Assembly (NCBI GenBank): GCA_037045585.1 | Contig: JBAOIR010000055.1 | Location: 62,001-126,000, forward strand | Direction of reading: 5' to 3' | DNA length: 64,000 nucleotides | From: SSF14 sp037045585 | GTDB taxonomy: Bacteria > Actinomycetota > Acidimicrobiia > Acidimicrobiales > Microtrichaceae | Shown: positions 15,548 to 24,749 of the stretch, piece after piece | Layout of the letters: the number at the start of each line of letters is the position of its first letter | Numbering within the stretch: position 1 is the first letter of the stretch | Made by a program: the position numbers and the translations under genes | Notes under the pieces: generated by a model | Database searches by the model: none | What the model saw: the letters and a program-made list of their open reading frames with translations, nothing else | What the model was told of the DNA's origin: nothing

Positions 15548-16419
15548 TCAGGTCAGCCCGTAGCGGTCGTCGTCGCGGGCCACCCGACCCTCGTCGACCA
15601 GCTTCACCAGGTGCGCTCCCACCGAGCGTGCGGCGGGCTCATGGAGTTCGGCGCGAACGTCGGCGTACATCACTGCGACGAGCTCGGCCACCGTGCGGCG
15701 ACCGTCCGACAGCAGGTCGACGACCTGTTGCTCGCGTTCGAGCCGGTGGTCGAGGAGCGCCTGCACGTGGGGGGCCGGGTCGGTGATCGGCGGGCCGTGG
15801 GTGGGGAAGAACGGCGCCTCGCCGCGGGCGAGGAGCAACCGGAGGCCGTCCAGGTAGTCAGCGATGCGACCATCCGGCGGCGAGATGACCGAGGTCGACC
15901 ACCCCATCACGTGATCGCCCGGGAACAGGATGCCCGGCGCCGTTCGGCGTAGCAGATGTGGTTGGAGATGTGCCCCGGAGTGTGCAGGCACTCGAACTCG
16001 AAGCCGGGACCCTCGATGACGTCGCCGTGTCGGACCTCGACGTCAGGCACGAACGCAACGTCGCCGTGCTCCTCCGACTCGCTCCGGGCGTCGGGCGGAT
16101 GGGGGCCGAACCCGTAGGTGGTCGCGCCGGTCAGTTCCTTCACGGCGGCCGCCGCCGGCGAGTGGTCGGCATGGGTGTGGGTGACGAGAAGGTGGGTGAC
16201 CGTCTCACCGGCGACGGCGGCGAGCAGGGCGTCGACGTGAGCGTCGAGCTGGGGCCCGGGGTCGACGATCGCGACGTCGCCCTCGCCCACGAGGTAGGTG
16301 CCCGTTCCCCACGCCGTGTACTTCGACGGGTTCTCCGCCACCACCCGCCGGAGGCCGGGGGCGACCTGCACGACCGCGCCGTACGCAGGGTCGAACTCGG
16401 AGAGGAACGGAATCGCCAT
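15548..16419 (-). CDS. MBL-fold metallo-hydrolase, interrupted by a frameshift
   Basis: The N-terminal part starts at 16419 (MAIPFLSEFDPAYG) and contains the metal-binding THTHADHSPAAAAV and HTPGHISNHICYA. The reading frame then stops, while the expected continuation (APGILFPGDHVMGWSTSVISPPDG and a C-terminal winged-helix region ending RYGLT) is in another frame. One missing base near 15936-15943 (GGCGCC context) explains this. Rejoined, it would be about 290 residues, similar to MBL hydrolases of the LACTB2/RNase Z-like type. Its ATG overlaps the fucosidase stop (TGATG). Confidence 0.85.
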
Positions 16420-17854
16420 CACGTCGCGACGACGTGGTCGAGTGCGATCGCCACGATCGGGAGATCGCTCGCTGGCGTTGCGACCAGGAGGCCCGTGGCG
16501 GCCGGCTCGGCCGCGAGCGTTGTGCCGTCGAGCGCCGTGACCGAGGTGGTGGGGGTGGAGCGGACGAGCAGCGTGATCGAGGCCGGCATCCTCCCCGAGG
16601 GCGACCAGCACAGCGCCCACACCCGATCGCCGTGCGCCGTGAACCGCACCTCCACCCCCTCCGGTGTCGTGTCGCGGGGCCGCACCCACGGGCGGGTGCC
16701 CTGCAACGCCGCTGCGGTCGTCGTCGAGAACTCGGCCATCCAATCGAGCCGGCGGAGCTGGGCGTCGGGAATCGTCGCGTCCTCACCGCGGGGACCCACG
16801 TTCAGCAGCAGGTTGCCGCCGGTTGCGGCGATGTCGACCAGCGACCGCAGTAGATCGTCGTGTCCGAGGTGGTCGGCCTCGGTCGACGTCCGGTTGTACC
16901 CGAAGCCGTGGTCCATGCCCCGGACGCATTCCCACGGCGTCGTCTGGATCTCCTCGAACGTCGTGAACTCGGGCGTCCGGTACTGGAAGAACGGAGGTGT
17001 CGGGGGCACGAGCCCGCCCGACTTCTGCGCCGATCGACGCATCACCCCGTCGACGAGCGGTCGCGTCGCGGATGTCCGGCGGCGCGGATCACCCCGGTCG
17101 TCGGCATCCAGCGATCGTTCACGACGCCGTCGGGAACGCGGTCGAAGTAGTACGAGAACAGCGCCTCGAGCGGTGCTCGGGGCGCCGGCCAGGCGATGTC
17201 GTTCCACAGGAGCGACGGCTGGTAGCGATCGATCAGCTCGCGCACCTGCCGCTCGGCGTAGGCGGGGTAGTCGCCGCCGGGGATCGCCTCGAGACCGGCC
17301 GCGACCGAGCCGATCGGCGTGGCGTCGAACGTCCAGTCGTAGCCCCCGGAGTAGTACACCCCGAACCGCATGCCGGCGGCTCGAACCGCCGTTGCCAGCT
17401 CCCCGACGAGGTCACGTTCGCTGAACCAGCCAGGGCGGTGTGGATTCGGCACATCGGAGGGCCAGAGGCACCAGCCGTCGTGGTGCTTGGTCACGAGCAC
17501 CACGTAGCGGGCGCCCGAAGCGGCGAAGCGCCGTGCCCAGTCGTCGGGGTCCCACGAGCCGAGCCCCGCGACGAAGTCGTTCGCGAACTCGGCGTAGGGC
17601 CGGGTGCCGTAGGTGTCGCGGTGGAACCGCGACACCGGACTGTCGGGGAACCGCAGGGAGTTCTCGTACCACTCCGAGTACGGGATGCGCGACAGGGGAG
17701 CGGGCTCCCGGGCGGTGAGGAGGTCGCCGATCTCGACGTCGGTGGGGGCGAACCCCGGTACCGACGCGGGCACCCAGTGGATGAAGATCCCGAGTTTGGC
17801 GTCGGCCCACCACGCCGGCACCCTCCGCTTCCGTCGGCTGAGTTCGGCATCCAT
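16419..17854 (-). CDS. GH29 alpha-L-fucosidase, interrupted by a frameshift
   Basis: The N-terminal half starts at 17854 and shows GH29 features: VPAWWADAKLGIFIHWVPASVPG, SEWYENSL, VLVTKHHDGWCLW and a likely nucleophile Asp in SLLWNDIAWP. After VVNDRWMPTTGV the frame runs to a stop at 17042. The conserved rest (EFTTFEEIQTTPWECVRGMD, GGNLLLNVGPRGED) continues in another frame to 16419. One net base shift near 17060-17080 joins them, giving about 478 residues. It removes alpha-linked fucose from glycans. No signal peptide is visible. It is followed by the MBL gene with a TGATG overlap. Confidence 0.85.
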
Positions 17855-17873
17855 GGGCAGCGTCTCCGGTCGG

Positions 17874-19433
17874 TCAGATGGTGCGGCCGGCGTCGGCCCA
17901 GTACTCGTCCTTCAGCAGTCGCTTGTAGAGCTTGCCGGTGGGGTGGCGCGGGAGTTCCTCGCGGAAGTCGACCGAACGGGGGCACTTCACGTCGGCCAGC
18001 CGCTCCTTGCAGTACGCGATCAGCTCACGCTCGAGCTCGGGGCCGGCGTCGGCCATGTCGACCGGCTGCACCACCGCCTTCACCTCCTCGCCGAAGTCGT
18101 CGTTGGGCACACCGAGCACGGCCACGTCGGCGACCTTGGGGTGGAGCGCGAGCAGGTTCTCGGCCTCTTGGGGGTACACGTTCACCCCGCCCGTGATGAT
18201 CATGTACGCCTTGCGATCGGTGAGGTAGAGGAACCCGTCCTCGTCGAGGCGTCCGACATCGCCCAGCGTCGACCAACCCCGGCCCTTGGGATCGCGGGAG
18301 CCCGCCGTCTTCTCGGGGTCGTTGTGGTACTGGAACGGCTCGGCGTCGCCGGAGCCCTCGAAGTAGATGGTGCCCGGCTCGCCGACCGGCACCTCGTCGC
18401 CGTCCTCGCCGACGATGTGCAGGATGCCGAGGACGGCCTTGCCGACCGTGCCGGGGTGTGCCAGCCAATCCTCACTGTTCGTGTACACGAAGCCGTTGCC
18501 CTCGGTACCGGCGTAGTACTCGTGCACGACCGGGCCCCACCACTCGATCATCGAGCGTTTCGCCGCAACCGGACACGGGGCCGCGGCGTGCACGACGGTG
18601 CGCAACGACGACAGGTCGTACTTGGCGCGAATGTCGTCGGGCAGCTTGAGCATCTTGATGAACATGGTCGGCACCACCTGGCTGAAGGTGATGCGGTACT
18701 GCTCGACGAGGGCCAGGTACCGCTCGGCGTCGAAGTGCTCCATGACGACGACGGTGCCGCCGGACCGCTGCACCGCGCGGCAGAAGCGCAGCGGGGCCGC
18801 GTGATAGAGCGGCGCCGGCGACAGGTACATGGTGTCCTCGGCTGCGCCGAAGAGGAGCTGGCACAGCATCGTCACGCCGTCGGAGCCCTGGCCGAGCGCA
18901 GCGTCGAGCATCGGCACCTTCACGCCCTTCGGCTGGCCGGTCGTGCCCGAGCTGTAGAGCATGTCCTGGCCCTCGACCCGCTCCTCGTCGAGGGGGGTCG
19001 GCTCGTGCGCGGCGATCGTGGCCTCGTAGGAGTCGTAGCCGTCGACCGTCGTGTCGAGCATCAGGCGCAGTTCGACGCCCGGCATGAGGTCGACGAGCAG
19101 TGCCGCCTGGTCGGACTTGTAGGCACTCGTGATGAAGGCCTTCGCACCGCAGTCGGCGACGATGTACGCCATCTCGTCGGTCGTGAGCCGCGAGCTCATC
19201 GCCGTGTAGTAGAGCCCCGCGTAGTGGGCGCCCCACATGATCGACAGGAACCTCGGGTGGTTCTCGAGGCAGAACGCGACGTGGTCGCCCTGCTGCAGCC
19301 CCGCGGCGCGGAAGACGCGGGAGAGGCGGTTGGCCTCGGCGTCGAGCTCGGCGTAGGTGACGGTCTCTCCGGTACCCGCCATGACGACGGCCGGCTTGTC
19401 TGGTGTGGTGTGTGCGAAATCCCCCGGGAACAT
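17874..19433 (-). CDS. Acyl-CoA synthetase (AMP-binding, FadD type)
   Basis: A 519-residue adenylate-forming enzyme. P-loop-like motif YSSGTTGQPKG is at residues 160-170, followed by HEYYAGTEGNGFVYT, LGDVGRLDEDGFLYLTDR and the C-terminal PTGKLYKRLL with the catalytic Lys. ATG 19433 (MFPGDFAHTTPDKPAVV) fits the family start; the upstream in-frame extension is not conserved. It activates a carboxylic acid, probably a fatty or sterol side-chain acid, to its CoA thioester. The gene sits just upstream of the fucosidase gene on the same strand (19-base gap) and is divergent from rtcB. Confidence 0.9.
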   Translation of the reverse strand: MFPGDFAHTTPDKPAVVMAGTGETVTYAELDAEANRLSRVFRAAGLQQGDHVAFCLENHPRFLSIMWGAHYAGLYYTAMSSRLTTDEMAYIVADCGAKAFITSAYKSDQAALLVDLMPGVELRLMLDTTVDGYDSYEATIAAHEPTPLDEERVEGQDMLYSSGTTGQPKGVKVPMLDAALGQGSDGVTMLCQLLFGAAEDTMYLSPAPLYHAAPLRFCRAVQRSGGTVVVMEHFDAERYLALVEQYRITFSQVVPTMFIKMLKLPDDIRAKYDLSSLRTVVHAAAPCPVAAKRSMIEWWGPVVHEYYAGTEGNGFVYTNSEDWLAHPGTVGKAVLGILHIVGEDGDEVPVGEPGTIYFEGSGDAEPFQYHNDPEKTAGSRDPKGRGWSTLGDVGRLDEDGFLYLTDRKAYMIITGGVNVYPQEAENLLALHPKVADVAVLGVPNDDFGEEVKAVVQPVDMADAGPELERELIAYCKERLADVKCPRSVDFREELPRHPTGKLYKRLLKDEYWADAGRTI

Positions 19434-19576
19434 GCGCCGCAATCTACGACTCGCGATCGGCGCTCGCGCTGCAGACGCGCGATCCCGGGCCGGAAACTCG
19501 GTGGAACGATCCCGACGCATCGGGCACGGTGGACGGCCGACACAGCAGTTGTCCGATCGGAAAGGAGGGTGCCGTC

Positions 19577-20737
19577 ATGCGCACCGTGATCAACGACCAG
19601 CTCATCTCGTGGGCGAGTGACATCGAGCCCGGCACCCTGCGCCAGGCCGAGAAGACGGCGCGCCTGCCGATCATCGCCGGCCACGTCGCACTCATGCCCG
19701 ACGCTCACGTGGGCATCGGCGCCACCGTCGGATCGGTGATCCCGACCCGTGGTGCCGTCATCCCGGCCGCCGTCGGGGTCGACATCGGGTGCGGCATGAT
19801 CGCCGCCGAGCTCGACGTGCACCAGAACCAGCTGCCCGACGATCTCGAACCGCTCCTGGCGCGGATCGCCCGGGTGATCCCGGCGGGGATGGGTCAGGGC
19901 CACGGCGACGTCGGCCGTCGCGCCGACCGGTGGCTCGCGGAGCATCGCCCGGCGACGGACCTGTCCGGCAAGCAGGCCGTGACGGCGGCGAAGCAGTTCG
20001 GGACCTTGGGTTCGGGCAACCACTTCGTCGAGGTGTGCCTCGACGAGCGCGATGTCGTGTGGGTCGTGCTGCACTCGGGCAGCCGTGGCATCGGCAACCA
20101 GCTCGCGCAGATGCACATCGCGTCGGCGCGGCGGCTGGCGAAGGATCTCGAGCTGCGGCTCGAGGACCCCGACCTCGCCTACTTCCTCGAGGGCACCCCC
20201 GAGTTCGACGGCTACATCGCCGACATGCTCTGGGCCCAGGACTACGCCCGCGCCAACCGCGACCAGATGATGGACCGAGCGCTCCGAGAGGTGCTGGGGT
20301 TCTTCGGTGTCGGTCGCGAGCGTCAGCGCATCAACTGCCATCACAACTTCACCCAGCGCGAGCGCCACGGTGAGGCTGACCTGTGGATCACCCGCAAGGG
20401 TGCGATCAAGGCCGATGTCGGCGATCTCGGGATCATCCCGGGGTCGATGGGCACCCGGAGCTACATCGTGGCCGGCCTCGGAGACCCCGACAGCTGGACG
20501 TCGTGCTCGCACGGCGCCGGCCGTCGGCTCAGCCGTACCCAGGCCAAGAAGCAGTACACAGCTGCCGACCTGACACGGAAGATGGCCGGCAAGGTGTGGT
20601 TGTCGGACCGGGCCGCGTCGCTCGTCGACGAGATCCCGTCGGCGTACAAGAACATCGACCAGGTGATGGCCGATCAGGCCGACCTCGTCGAGGTTCGTCA
20701 CACGCTCCGGCAGGTCCTCAACTACAAGGGGACCTGA
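19577..20737 (+). CDS. rtcB: RNA-splicing ligase RtcB
   Basis: A 386-residue RtcB homologue, which joins 2',3'-cyclic phosphate or 3'-phosphate RNA ends to 5'-OH ends using GTP and Mn2+. Key motifs are present: GVDIGCGM (metal Cys72), GSGNHFVEV, HSGSRGIG, CHHNF, GSMGTRSYIV and CSHGAGR with the guanylated His (about 312). ATG 19577 is preceded by AAAGGAGGG. It is shorter than E. coli RtcB by about 20 residues but has the complete active site. No archease or RtcA gene is adjacent. Confidence 0.93.
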   Translation: MRTVINDQLISWASDIEPGTLRQAEKTARLPIIAGHVALMPDAHVGIGATVGSVIPTRGAVIPAAVGVDIGCGMIAAELDVHQNQLPDDLEPLLARIARVIPAGMGQGHGDVGRRADRWLAEHRPATDLSGKQAVTAAKQFGTLGSGNHFVEVCLDERDVVWVVLHSGSRGIGNQLAQMHIASARRLAKDLELRLEDPDLAYFLEGTPEFDGYIADMLWAQDYARANRDQMMDRALREVLGFFGVGRERQRINCHHNFTQRERHGEADLWITRKGAIKADVGDLGIIPGSMGTRSYIVAGLGDPDSWTSCSHGAGRRLSRTQAKKQYTAADLTRKMAGKVWLSDRAASLVDEIPSAYKNIDQVMADQADLVEVRHTLRQVLNYKGT

Positions 20738-20790
20738 TCCCCGGGAGCTGGTAGTTGCGGGGGAGGCGTGGACCCGCTGAGCTTGCGCTC

Positions 20791-23160
20791 GTGTCGGTCC
20801 TCGTCTTCCCCCCAACGGAGTCGGTGCCGCGGCGCGCCCGGTCGCCGATGACGCCGGTGCGGCTCGGTGTCGCGCTGCTGGCGCTGGCCGCGTCGTGGTC
20901 GCTCGTGACGGCGACCGGTGGAGACCACTCGGAGTTCCGGGCCAACGCCGGTCCGCTCCTGCGATCGGCTCCCGAATGGGTCGTCGACTCCGCCGTCACC
21001 GCCGCCCAGATCGGGGTCGGTCTGAGCGCTTTCATGGGAGTGATCGCGTTGTTGGCCACCGGACGCTTCGAGCGTGTCGGTGCGGTGCTCCTGGGAGCGG
21101 CGATCTCGGGGGCGTCGATGGCCGCGATCGGTTCCGTCAGCGCGGAGGGCAACTTCCACGTCGCCCGCCCTCCCGTCGTGTGGTTCGGCGTGGGCCTCGG
21201 GTTCCCGTCGCTGATCGGCATCGCTGCCATCGTGAGCGCGGTCGTCGTCGATTCGCCGTGGTGGTCGGCGCGGATGCGTCGGTCCGGGTACGCAATGGTG
21301 GTCGCTGCCGCCCTGGCCCGCATCGTGAGCACGTTGGCCGAACCGGCGACCGTCCTGGTCGCGTGCGCGGTCGGATGGGTCATCGGCCACGCGATCCTCG
21401 CCGTGGGTGGTATGCCGAACCTGCGCCCGGCGTGCGAGGACGTCGCCGCCGTGTTGTCCGATCACGGGTTCGACGCCGTGAGCATCGCCGATGTCTCGAG
21501 CCTCGCGCCGGGCTACGTGGCCATGGTCGCCTCCGACGCCGGTGGCCGCGGCGTGTTCATCAAGGTCCTGACCCGGGAGTCGTGGAAGTCGCGGCGTCTC
21601 GCACGACTGACCCACTGGATCCGGTTCCGCGACGTGGGCGAGGACCGGCCGTTCGGGTCGGTGAAGCACCCGATGGACCGCGAGGCGCTCGGTGCGCTCA
21701 AGGCGTTCGCCGACGGTGTGCCGACGGCGCGGCTCGTCGCGTCGACCAACGTCGGGACGGCGTCGCGGCTGCTCGCCTACGAGATGTTCGACGTCCGTCC
21801 GCTCACGCAGCTCGATGATCACGAGTGGACCCCGATGCTCCTGACCGAGATCTGGCGGAGTACCGCCGCCCTGCGGGCGAGTCGCACCGCGCACCACCGA
21901 CTGTCGTTCGACCACATGCTGCTCGACGGCGACGGCCACGTGCGGATCGTCGACTTCGAGTCTGCGGAACTCGGCGCCCCCGAGCGCATGTTGAACGCCG
22001 ACGTGGCCGAGGTGCTCGCCGCGACGGCGGCACGGTTCGGCGCGTCGGCGTCGGTGCGCGCCGCGATCATGGCCGTCGGGATCGACGCCGTCACCGCGGC
22101 TGCGCCGCGACTGCAGCCGCTCGCCCTCACGCCGCCGACTCGGGCGTTGGTCAAGCGGTCCGGCGTGCTGCCCGAGCTGACGGCGGAGGTGACCCGCAGC
22201 ACCGGGGTCCCCGACGTGCCGCTCGAACGTCTGCAGCGGGTCAAGGGCAGCACGATCTTCCTCCTTGCCACCTCCGCGGTGGCGGCGTGGGCGCTCGTGC
22301 CCCAGTTGATCGGTGCCGGCGATGTCTGGGGCCTCGTGCGCAACGCGAACTGGGGGTGGGCGCTGGCCGCCCTCGCGGTCTCGGCCCTCACCTACGTCGC
22401 GGCCGCGGTCGCCTTCGCCGGCTCACTGCCGGAACCGATCCCACTCGGACCGAACGTCGAGGTGCAGCTGGCGACCTCGTTCGTCGCGGTTGCGGCGACC
22501 GCTGCGAGCCTCGCCCTCAGCGCCCGGTTCCTGCACAAGCGCGGGATCGACGCCGCCGTCTCGGTTGCAGCGGTGAGCATCAACTCCCTGGCGGGCGTGG
22601 TCGTCCACCTCGGCTTGTTGGGCGTCTTCCTCGGGCTCGGCGGCACCGATCTCCTCGAGCGCTTCACGCTCCCGTCGGCGTCGACGATCCTCATCGTGGT
22701 GGCGGCGATCGTCACCACGGTCCTCGTCTCGCTCGCGGTGCCGACCCTCCGTCGGCTCGCCAGTCTGCACGTGGTACCGCCGGTCCAGCGGGCGCTGCAC
22801 GGCCTGTCGGTCGTCGCCCACTCGCCGACGAACGTGGCCGAGCTGCTCGGTGGTTCGGCGGGCGTGACGCTCGGGTATGTGGTCGCGCTCGCGGCGTCGG
22901 CGCACGCGTTCGGTTCGACCCTGCCGATCATCACCATCGCACTCGTGTACCTGCTGGCCTCGGTCGTGTCGGTCGCGGCGCCGACGCCGGGCGGGCTCGG
23001 GGCGGTCGAGGCCACCCTCATCGCCGGTCTGACCGCTGCCGGCATGAAGGCGGACATGGCACTGGGCTCGGTCCTGCTGTTCCGTCTCGCCACCTTCTGG
23101 ATCCCGCTCCTGCCGGGCTGGCTGGCGTATCAGCGCCTGGTGCGGGAGGGGGCGATCTGA
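20791..23160 (+). CDS. Kinase-like plus LPG-synthase-TM (flippase-like) membrane protein
   Basis: A protein of about 789 residues with three parts: an N-terminal block of several membrane helices (about 15-200), a cytoplasmic domain (about 210-420) resembling aminoglycoside-phosphotransferase/ABC1-type kinases, and a C-terminal multi-helix domain (about 470-780) of the lysylphosphatidylglycerol synthase TM/UPF0104 family ending TPGGLGAVEATLIAGL. In the kinase-like part, HHRLSFDHMLLDGDGHVRIVDFE stands where HxDxxxxN and DFG-like motifs are expected, so catalysis may be lost. GTG 20791 is chosen because VLVFPPTES leads into the first helix; TTG 20755 and ATG 20848 are alternatives. Likely a lipid-linked substrate transporter. 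Confidence 0.8.
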   Translation: MSVLVFPPTESVPRRARSPMTPVRLGVALLALAASWSLVTATGGDHSEFRANAGPLLRSAPEWVVDSAVTAAQIGVGLSAFMGVIALLATGRFERVGAVLLGAAISGASMAAIGSVSAEGNFHVARPPVVWFGVGLGFPSLIGIAAIVSAVVVDSPWWSARMRRSGYAMVVAAALARIVSTLAEPATVLVACAVGWVIGHAILAVGGMPNLRPACEDVAAVLSDHGFDAVSIADVSSLAPGYVAMVASDAGGRGVFIKVLTRESWKSRRLARLTHWIRFRDVGEDRPFGSVKHPMDREALGALKAFADGVPTARLVASTNVGTASRLLAYEMFDVRPLTQLDDHEWTPMLLTEIWRSTAALRASRTAHHRLSFDHMLLDGDGHVRIVDFESAELGAPERMLNADVAEVLAATAARFGASASVRAAIMAVGIDAVTAAAPRLQPLALTPPTRALVKRSGVLPELTAEVTRSTGVPDVPLERLQRVKGSTIFLLATSAVAAWALVPQLIGAGDVWGLVRNANWGWALAALAVSALTYVAAAVAFAGSLPEPIPLGPNVEVQLATSFVAVAATAASLALSARFLHKRGIDAAVSVAAVSINSLAGVVVHLGLLGVFLGLGGTDLLERFTLPSASTILIVVAAIVTTVLVSLAVPTLRRLASLHVVPPVQRALHGLSVVAHSPTNVAELLGGSAGVTLGYVVALAASAHAFGSTLPIITIALVYLLASVVSVAAPTPGGLGAVEATLIAGLTAAGMKADMALGSVLLFRLATFWIPLLPGWLAYQRLVREGAI

Positions 23161-23164
23161 GCGT

Positions 23165-23782
23165 TCAGTCCGGCAGCGGATCGAGCGCTGCCGTGAAGAC
23201 GGCCCAGATGCCCTCGCCGTAGACGCCGACGGCGGCCGTGCCGAGTTGGATGACCGCCATGAGGAGGGACACGATGATCCCGACGGCACCGTCGGCGATC
23301 GCCGACGCATCGATGTCGGGGCGCACCCGGCCCGCGGCCTGGTCGGCGCGCAGGCGGGCCGCCACCGTCTTGCGCAGTTCGAGCATCGCTGGGATGTCGA
23401 TGACCCGATCGGTCACGTCCGGTTCGAGGCCGGCGATGACCCGGCGCGCGAGCGGATGCCGGTCGACCGCGGCAACGAGCGTGAGGATGAGCGTCTCGTG
23501 CCACTCGGCGCTCGCCACGGAGTCGTCGAGGAGGTGGAGCACACCTTCGCTGATGACGGCGGCAGCGTCCTCGTCGAGGGCGGCGAGGAACAGCGCTTCC
23601 TTGTTGGGGAAGTGGGCGTAGGCGGCGGTCCCGGACACCGCGGCGTCGCGGGCGATGTCGGCAACGGAGGTGGCGCGGTAGCCGTCGCGTCCGAACCGGA
23701 CGATCGCTGCATCGAGGATCGACTGCCGGGTGAGCTCGCCCTTCGACGAGGGCGACGTGGCGGCCGTGGTCATGTGTGACAT
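23165..23782 (-). CDS. TetR family transcriptional regulator
   Basis: About 205 residues from ATG 23782 (MSHMTTAATS; ATG 23773 also possible). The HTH is at residues about 20-65: LTRQSILDAAIVRFGRDG, ATSVADIARDAAVSGTAAYAHFPNKEALF. The C-terminal ligand domain ends with a hydrophobic helix (GIIVSLLMAVIQLG). It is divergent from the PF10118-monooxygenase-SDR operon, and a 9-bp inverted repeat lies between the two starts across a good promoter for that operon. It is therefore very likely the repressor of the operon and of itself. The effector is probably a substrate or product of the monooxygenase. Confidence 0.88.
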   Translation of the reverse strand: MSHMTTAATSPSSKGELTRQSILDAAIVRFGRDGYRATSVADIARDAAVSGTAAYAHFPNKEALFLAALDEDAAAVISEGVLHLLDDSVASAEWHETLILTLVAAVDRHPLARRVIAGLEPDVTDRVIDIPAMLELRKTVAARLRADQAAGRVRPDIDASAIADGAVGIIVSLLMAVIQLGTAAVGVYGEGIWAVFTAALDPLPD

Positions 23783-23793
23783 CCTACCAGAAA

Positions 23794-23829
23794 TGAGAGA
23801 TTGAGGAAATCTCTCAAATGCTCTACGCT
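23794..23829 (+). promoter_or_regulatory. Promoter with overlapping TetR operator
   Basis: TGAGAGATT (23794-23802) and AATCTCTCA (23808-23816) are exact inverted repeats with a 5-base spacer. They overlap a promoter reading right: -35 TTGAGG at 23801-23806, 17-base spacer, -10 TACGCT at 23824-23829, with the first operon ATG at 23856. Repressor binding here would occlude the -35. Elements are seen directly; binding is inferred from the divergent tetR. Confidence 0.7.
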
Positions 23830-23855
23830 GACGCCACGACCTCGGAGGAACCCCC

Positions 23856-24749
23856 ATGACGATCACCGATGCCCCTCGCCAGACGAGCAACCCCGAACGC
23901 CACGTGCCTACCCGCCGGGTCTCGTTCGAGGAGTCGCTGCGCAACGTGCCGAAGCACTTCGCCGCCGACGGCGACCTGATCGAGAGCCACCTCGCCGTCT
24001 GCATGTCGGCCGTGTTCCCCGACGGCGAGGACTTCTTCGTCCGGTCGGTGCGCCACTACCGCGACCGCATCACCGACCCGGCGCTCAAGCGCCAGGTCGC
24101 CGGGTTCATCGGCCAGGAATCGGTGCACGGGCGCGAACACCGCGCGCTCAACGACCGCTTCGCCGAGCTGGGCTACGACACCAAACGAATGGAGCGGATC
24201 ACCAAACGAGGCCTGGCGCTCCGCGAACGCATCGCCCCGCCCATGTCCAACCTGGCATCGACTGCCGCGGTCGAACACTTCACCGCGACGCTCGCCGAGC
24301 TGCTGCTCAGCGACCAGGCCGTCCGTGACGAGTTCGGCGACGAGGCCGTGCAGAACGTGTTCCTGTGGCATGCCCTCGAGGAGTCCGAGCACAAGGCCGT
24401 GGCGTTCGACGTGTACAAGGCCGTGGGCGGCAGCGAGCGCCTCCGGGTGTGGACGATGAAGGCGACTCGCCTCGGGTTCGTCGTCGGCATGTCGATCAGC
24501 GTGATGCTGTCGGTGCTCGGCGACAAGGCGGCGTACCGCGACGGCAACCTCCGTCGGAGCCTCAAGAAGCTCCGCACCTCGCCGCTCGTCACCAAACAGG
24601 TGTGGCGCGACCTGTGCGACTACGACCGCCCCGACTTCCACCCCGACGACCGCGACACGACGGCGCTCACCGACGAATGGCGGGACCGCCTCTTCGGCGA
24701 GACGGGCACGCTGGTCGGGCTGCTTCCGGGCGGGAGCTCTGCGGCATGA
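23856..24749 (+). CDS. PF10118-type metal-dependent hydrolase
   Basis: A 297-residue helical protein of the 'predicted metal-dependent hydrolase' family PF10118. Conserved His/Glu clusters that look like a di-metal site are FIGQESVHGREH, STAAVEHFTATLAEL and HALEESEHKAVAFDVY. A hydrophobic helix near residue 205 (LGFVVGMSISVMLSVLG) may associate with the membrane. It is the first gene of an operon with a flavin monooxygenase and an SDR; this trio is common in actinobacteria. The reaction is not established. Its stop overlaps the next start (ATGA). Confidence 0.85.
   Translation: MTITDAPRQTSNPERHVPTRRVSFEESLRNVPKHFAADGDLIESHLAVCMSAVFPDGEDFFVRSVRHYRDRITDPALKRQVAGFIGQESVHGREHRALNDRFAELGYDTKRMERITKRGLALRERIAPPMSNLASTAAVEHFTATLAELLLSDQAVRDEFGDEAVQNVFLWHALEESEHKAVAFDVYKAVGGSERLRVWTMKATRLGFVVGMSISVMLSVLGDKAAYRDGNLRRSLKKLRTSPLVTKQVWRDLCDYDRPDFHPDDRDTTALTDEWRDRLFGETGTLVGLLPGGSSAA

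Noticed and set aside
17613..19589. 658-codon plus-strand frame over the acyl-CoA synthetase and fucosidase
   Set aside because: Antisense shadow; all conserved motifs are on the other strand.
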